Shown here one piece after another: positions 1-64,000 of a stretch of 64,000 nt of DNA. Positions within the stretch are counted from its first letter, which is position 1. Every line of letters starts with the position of its first letter. Under the pieces are notes generated by a model, which was given only the letters and a program-made list of their open reading frames with translations, did not search any database and was not told where the DNA came from. The stretch is from Acanthosepion esculentum (Eukaryota; Mollusca; Cephalopoda; Sepiida; Sepiidae), in assembly GCA_964036315.1 (NCBI GenBank), contig OZ038517.1, positions 22,394,083-22,458,082 of the forward strand, in the 5' to 3' direction. The position numbers and the translations under genes were made by a program.

Positions 1-390
1 AGATTATCAGCTGAAATTCACATGCTGTATTTATGATTTAAATGTAAGTATACACTAAAAATTTTACCAACATCTCTCGGTTAATACTAATTTTATTGTG
101 AAAACATTGATCTACATAATAAATTCTGACATCATATCTCCAGTTAAATCTTCTTTGATAAATAATTAAATAATATTGTCGATTTCTTTGTACTTGACTT
201 CATGTTTTCTTTGAGCTTTTCCTTTAAATTTCAATAGCTCTTTCCTTGAAATTTAAAGAAGTTCATGATAAAAACAATTATGATTTGAATAAAGTAGCTG
301 AGTAATATAATTGAAGCTAAACAAATGCTGATTGGTCAGAAAATTTGTACATAGAATTGAATAAAAGGATCTCATTTGAAGAGGCACATG

Positions 391-898
391 TGCTTGTCCC
401 TCCCTTTGTTAGTTTACACAACCATTATGCCCTGCTAATAACTCATAAATAATGGACTATTCCATTTTGATCATGTGGAAAGACAATACATATCAGAGAC
501 ACTCATTGGTTTCAGTGAAAAAAAATAAATAAATGTGTTTAACCTCTCTTGCTAATACCTCATAAATAATGGACTATTCCATTTTGATCAAATGAGAAGA
601 CCTATCAAAGATGCTATTTGGTTGTAGTAAGAAAATGAAAGAAAGAAAGTATGATAGAAGTGTTTAATGGCAGTTTCAGTGAAATAGAAAAAGTTGAAAA
701 TTTCAAATCTTTTCATTTGTACCCCCTTACTTCTTAAAATAACCAACAGCATTCATATTTATAATTGTTATATTGCAATATTTTGTTAAGCCCAAATATG
801 TAACGGTGCAATAAGGGAATGTCTTTGGATATTTTATTGTTGTAGAACTCACCATTAGCTTATTATATCATTAACTCAAGAATTAAGAATCACCTGAA
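391..898. repeat. Block duplicated at 42931-43450, with internal tandem copy
   Basis: The stretch is colinear with 42931-43450 over about 500 bp at high similarity, including an internal near-tandem unit (about 120 bp) that carries AATGGACTATTCCATTTTGA twice. No ORF, tRNA-like head or terminal repeat is evident. The two copies lie in different introns of the same gene, 42.5 kb apart, in the same orientation. It may be an unknown dispersed repeat or a local segmental duplication. Confidence 0.8.
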
Positions 899-1806
899 AT
901 TTTCACAGGTTAAAACTAGTTATTTACAGTTTTTGCAATTATACGGAAGCTATGACAAAATGCTTGTCAAGAAATGATCACTCTTGGCTGGGCTCATGGG
1001 AAAGAAACTCTGATGTCATGGAGGCCAGAAATTTTCTATGAGCCCAGGATAGACCTCAATGAAAAAGCATACTGGTGTACAAGATCTGCATCTAAAAAAA
1101 ATAGTTGGAATGTCTTTTTTAATCAAGAGAAATATGTTATGTAAATATTATATAATTGCTTCACATTAAAAAACTTAGTTTTTTTTTAATTTAAAATTCA
1201 GCCATATATACATTGTTCTAAGCTAAGAAAAAAAATATAAAACCTTCCTACACTTCCCATCCCCCCCCCCCCCCAATAAAATAAAAACTATGTCTTGCTT
1301 TTTATATGACAACTTGAGATATCTGGTAGGTTAACATTATAAAACAACCCATTGCTAACACCTACTCTAACTTAATACTATTATATATGAGTGTCTTTCC
1401 TCAACACAAGGCCCTAAGCATCTTCCTCAAGGCTGACAAAGGGAGATAACTCTAGGGGTATTAACTACTAATTACTGAAACATTTCTCTTAAGCAGAATA
1501 AGCAGGGAAGAATCTTTGGCCTGTGTACATTTTTTTTTCATTTTCTATTGTGGTATGCCAATAACAAAATCATAACAATCATTTTTAAGCTTAATGATTA
1601 TTATTTACAAATAATTATATAAATTCTGTAAATAACAAATGAGTTTAACATTGAGTTGAGGCTACTAATTATGGCCATTAAGCAAGTTATAATTTTTTTT
1701 ACTTTTGTTGGAATGAAAATACAAACATGGCATGATGATAAATATTGCACCTTCATTTTTATTCTCTCTGTCAGTTAGGAATCTCTTATTTCAAAACAAC
1801 GTTGGG

Positions 1807-2191
1807 CTTATGGCCATATCACGTTGAAACTCCAGTTCTCATCTGATCACTGAAGTTAAGGAATGTCGCGTCTTGTCAGTACCTAGATGGTTGACCACTT
1901 GGGAATACAAGGTTGTTGTAAGTGTGGATGTGCGGGTGGTGTAATGGCTAACCACCTGGAATGAGAGATCAGGGCCAAATTCAAGACTTTTGGGAATCGA
2001 TGTCTTCTCCCCCAGCTATGGGTAAAATAATAGTTGTATCTGAAAAAATCATTATCGCCAAATATTGTTATTACAATATTCACTCACAAAAAGAAAATTA
2101 TTCTTACAATCCAAAATGTTTGAGATTTAAATAACCCATAAAAGTTTGATAAGCCATAAAAAAGGTAAATCAATCAATCAATCAATCGGTC
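1807..2191 (+). repeat. SINE family A: 5S rRNA head, tRNA-like part, core, (AATC)n tail
   Basis: 1807-1924 follows animal 5S rRNA almost throughout: CTTATGGCCATATCACGTTG, then CATCTGATCACTGAAGTTAA and the C-box-like CAGTACCTAGATGGTTGACC. It joins a tRNA-like part (GGATGTGCGGGTGGTGTAAT), a shared core (CCAGCTATGGGTAAAATAAT), and a 3' part ending GATAAGCCATAAA and (AATC)n. 5S-derived SINEs (SINE3 type) use the internal pol III promoter of 5S rRNA; a 5S plus tRNA composite is rarer. Confidence 0.88.
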
Positions 2192-3008
2192 GAATCATTG
2201 CTGGGATGAGAAGCAAAATTGTTGGGAGTGGAATGTTAGTCAGTCTTTCTTGTAAGATCATGACAATGTCTCTTCCATAAGGTGGGAATTCAAGCTAACT
2301 CTGTTTCTCTCTAAATTGGCCGGATCTCTCTCTTGCCACAATATGTGTTCTCTTTCTATCAGCATTAATTAATCTTATGCTAGTAAAATCTTAGCACAAA
2401 TGCACACTACAAAAAGACAGTACCCAGCCTTGTCTTGGAACATTTCAGATAAATTAACAAAAAGACAGCACCAACACTATATTATATATTAATTGTTTAT
2501 GAATAGAAATATCTTGTCCAGTCACCATCTTTACAGATACTATTTTGTTTTCAAAGGAATTCTGAAATGTTCTTAGTTGATGACAAAAATCTTAATCCAA
2601 ATTATTGAACATATGAGTTGTTTTTGTTTTTGTTTGGTTTTTTTGTTAATATTTTTGTTGAGTCAAGAATTTTTCAGCAACCCCTCATATGTACCAAAAG
2701 CCAAAGAATTGACCAATTAAAATGCTGATGCTAAGGACAAATGAAAAAATTAAGAAGGCAGCTCTAAAAGAAACATCTCAAATTATGTCTTGGTTTTCTT
2801 TTCAGATAAAATAATTAATGCTGAAAAAAAAAATCTTGAAAATATGATGTCAGAAACATTGTTTGTTTATTTGCAATTATTGTCATTGGGACATTGATTG
2901 ATTGTCAGTTCAAAATTAATTTAAAGTATATAAATATTTGATATCCCTACCCCATACATCTTACCCATGTGTTGTTTGATTAATTTTTTTCTTCTGGTCT
3001 TACTTTAG

Positions 3009-63052
<60,044 letters not shown>

Positions 63053-63131
63053 GTAGGTATTTTTTATTACTGTTTTTCAATATGATATTATTACAACCAA
63101 AAAAACATAGTTTATGTTATAAATTTTCCCT

Positions 63132-63136
<5 letters not shown>

Positions 63137-63192
<56 letters not shown>
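63137..63192. repeat. (AT)n microsatellite
   Basis: Pure AT run of about 55 bp in the intron after the exon at 62933. Confidence 0.95.
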
Positions 63193-63759
63193 TGCTGTGT
63201 GCATATTCACTCATTACAAAGCTCAAGAATAACTCTAGCCAGAGTGTTGCTGTTAAAATGTATTTTATGAATGAAAGAGGTGATAAGCGAAAATTATTAG
63301 AATAGGGAGGATAGATAATACTTGACTCTTGATTTGAAGAGGTTAATATTCTGGTGTTCAGGGAAGCATCCATGCAAGAGAGTTGCACAAAGTAGCAGTT
63401 CTTGTTGGGGTGGGGGGTACCGTTTGAGTGGAACTTACATATGAGCAGCTGGCAAAACCACCTTATAAAAGTCTACTTGCTACAGGAACCACAGTAGCAG
63501 CATCTAACCTGGTGAGGCTATGGTTCGCTACACCACAGAGATTTAATCAAACTGAGGAGGAGGATGATAGATATTAAAAACAGATATGCCCTTCCTAGAG
63601 CAACTGTGTGAACTGTCACAACAAGAACCTGAACTTACAGGTTCCATTATCTTCGTTAGTAACCATTGGGCCACCTGTAGAATGGTTTGAATGTTTATCT
63701 GTTAACATTTCTACTACTGTAGCTATATGATCGAAAAAACTTATATTGCTTGCTGTTAA

Positions 63760-63903
63760 TATATATATATATATATAGTATTAGTGGTCTACATATATAT
63801 ATATATATATAAATATAGTATTAGTGGTATATATATATATATGTGTGTGTGTATATATATATATGTGTGTGTATATATATATATGTGTGTATATATATAT
63901 ATA

Positions 63904-63952
<49 letters not shown>

Positions 63953-64000
63953 ATGTGTGTGTGTATATATATATATATATATGTGTATATATATATATAT
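63760..64000. repeat. Mixed (AT)n/(GT)n array at the window end
   Basis: Alternating AT runs and short GT runs, including a near-tandem AGTATTAGTGGTCTACATAT / AGTATTAGTGGTATATATAT pair (from 63778). Array continues past the window. Confidence 0.95.

Larger units (their letters stand above)
1..3008. other. Intron upstream of the PH-domain exon
   Basis: No coding sequence found. It holds a duplicated block (391-898), a 5S-derived SINE (1807-2191), a pure C run (about 1260-1275) and otherwise AT-rich sequence (899-1806 and 2192-3008) with short T and A runs. The 5' end of the intron is outside the window. Confidence 0.8.

Overview
The window looks like part of one very long, intron-rich animal gene. 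It is strongly AT-rich and full of (AT)n microsatellites, tRNA- and 5S-rRNA-derived SINEs, LINE ends, Penelope-like element (PLE) pieces and Tc1/mariner and hAT remnants. Repeat-filled introns of up to about 24 kb and this mix of elements suggest a mollusc, most likely a cephalopod such as an octopus. That assignment is inference; no species-diagnostic sequence was used.

Only one protein-coding gene is supported: the middle of an ACAP-family Arf GAP (ACAP2 / centaurin-beta type), on the plus strand and open at both ends. Eight exons join in phase: 3009-3109, 26977-27129, 45130-45238, 47413-47513, 50522-50647, 52655-52819, 54611-54822 and 62933-63052. They encode the PH domain, an acidic/Ser-rich linker, the ArfGAP zinc finger (C-x2-C-x16-C-x2-C followed by the catalytic Arg) and the linker that leads to the ankyrin repeats. 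The N-terminal BAR-domain exons must lie before the window and the ankyrin exons after it. A ninth, alternative exon at 57593 runs in frame to a stop followed by AATAAA and would give a form without ankyrin repeats.

Layout. 1-3008: upstream intron. 3110-26976: giant intron with LINE ends, SINEs, Tc1 copies and minisatellites. 27130-45129: second giant intron with two PLE remnants, a hAT nested in a SINE, mariner remnants and a ~2.5 kb palindrome. 45239-54610: shorter introns around the ArfGAP exons. 54823-62932: intron with LINE ends, tandem 5S-derived units and the alternative terminal exon. 63053-64000: start of the next intron, ending in mixed AT/GT repeats.

The most unusual structure is 39972-42504. 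Two ~943-bp, nearly identical inverted arms flank a PLE GIY-YIG endonuclease ORF, and each arm ends in an intact-looking type I hammerhead ribozyme motif. The same hammerhead tail occurs at 33041-33085 and, decayed, at 24055-24095. A second PLE family has a GIY-YIG remnant at 30480-30620 followed by a decayed hammerhead. A tRNA-headed SINE family (called B here) shares the outward-facing inverted-tail layout and a CUGANGA-stem-GAAAC core. This suggests a non-autonomous, ribozyme-bearing partner of PLEs.
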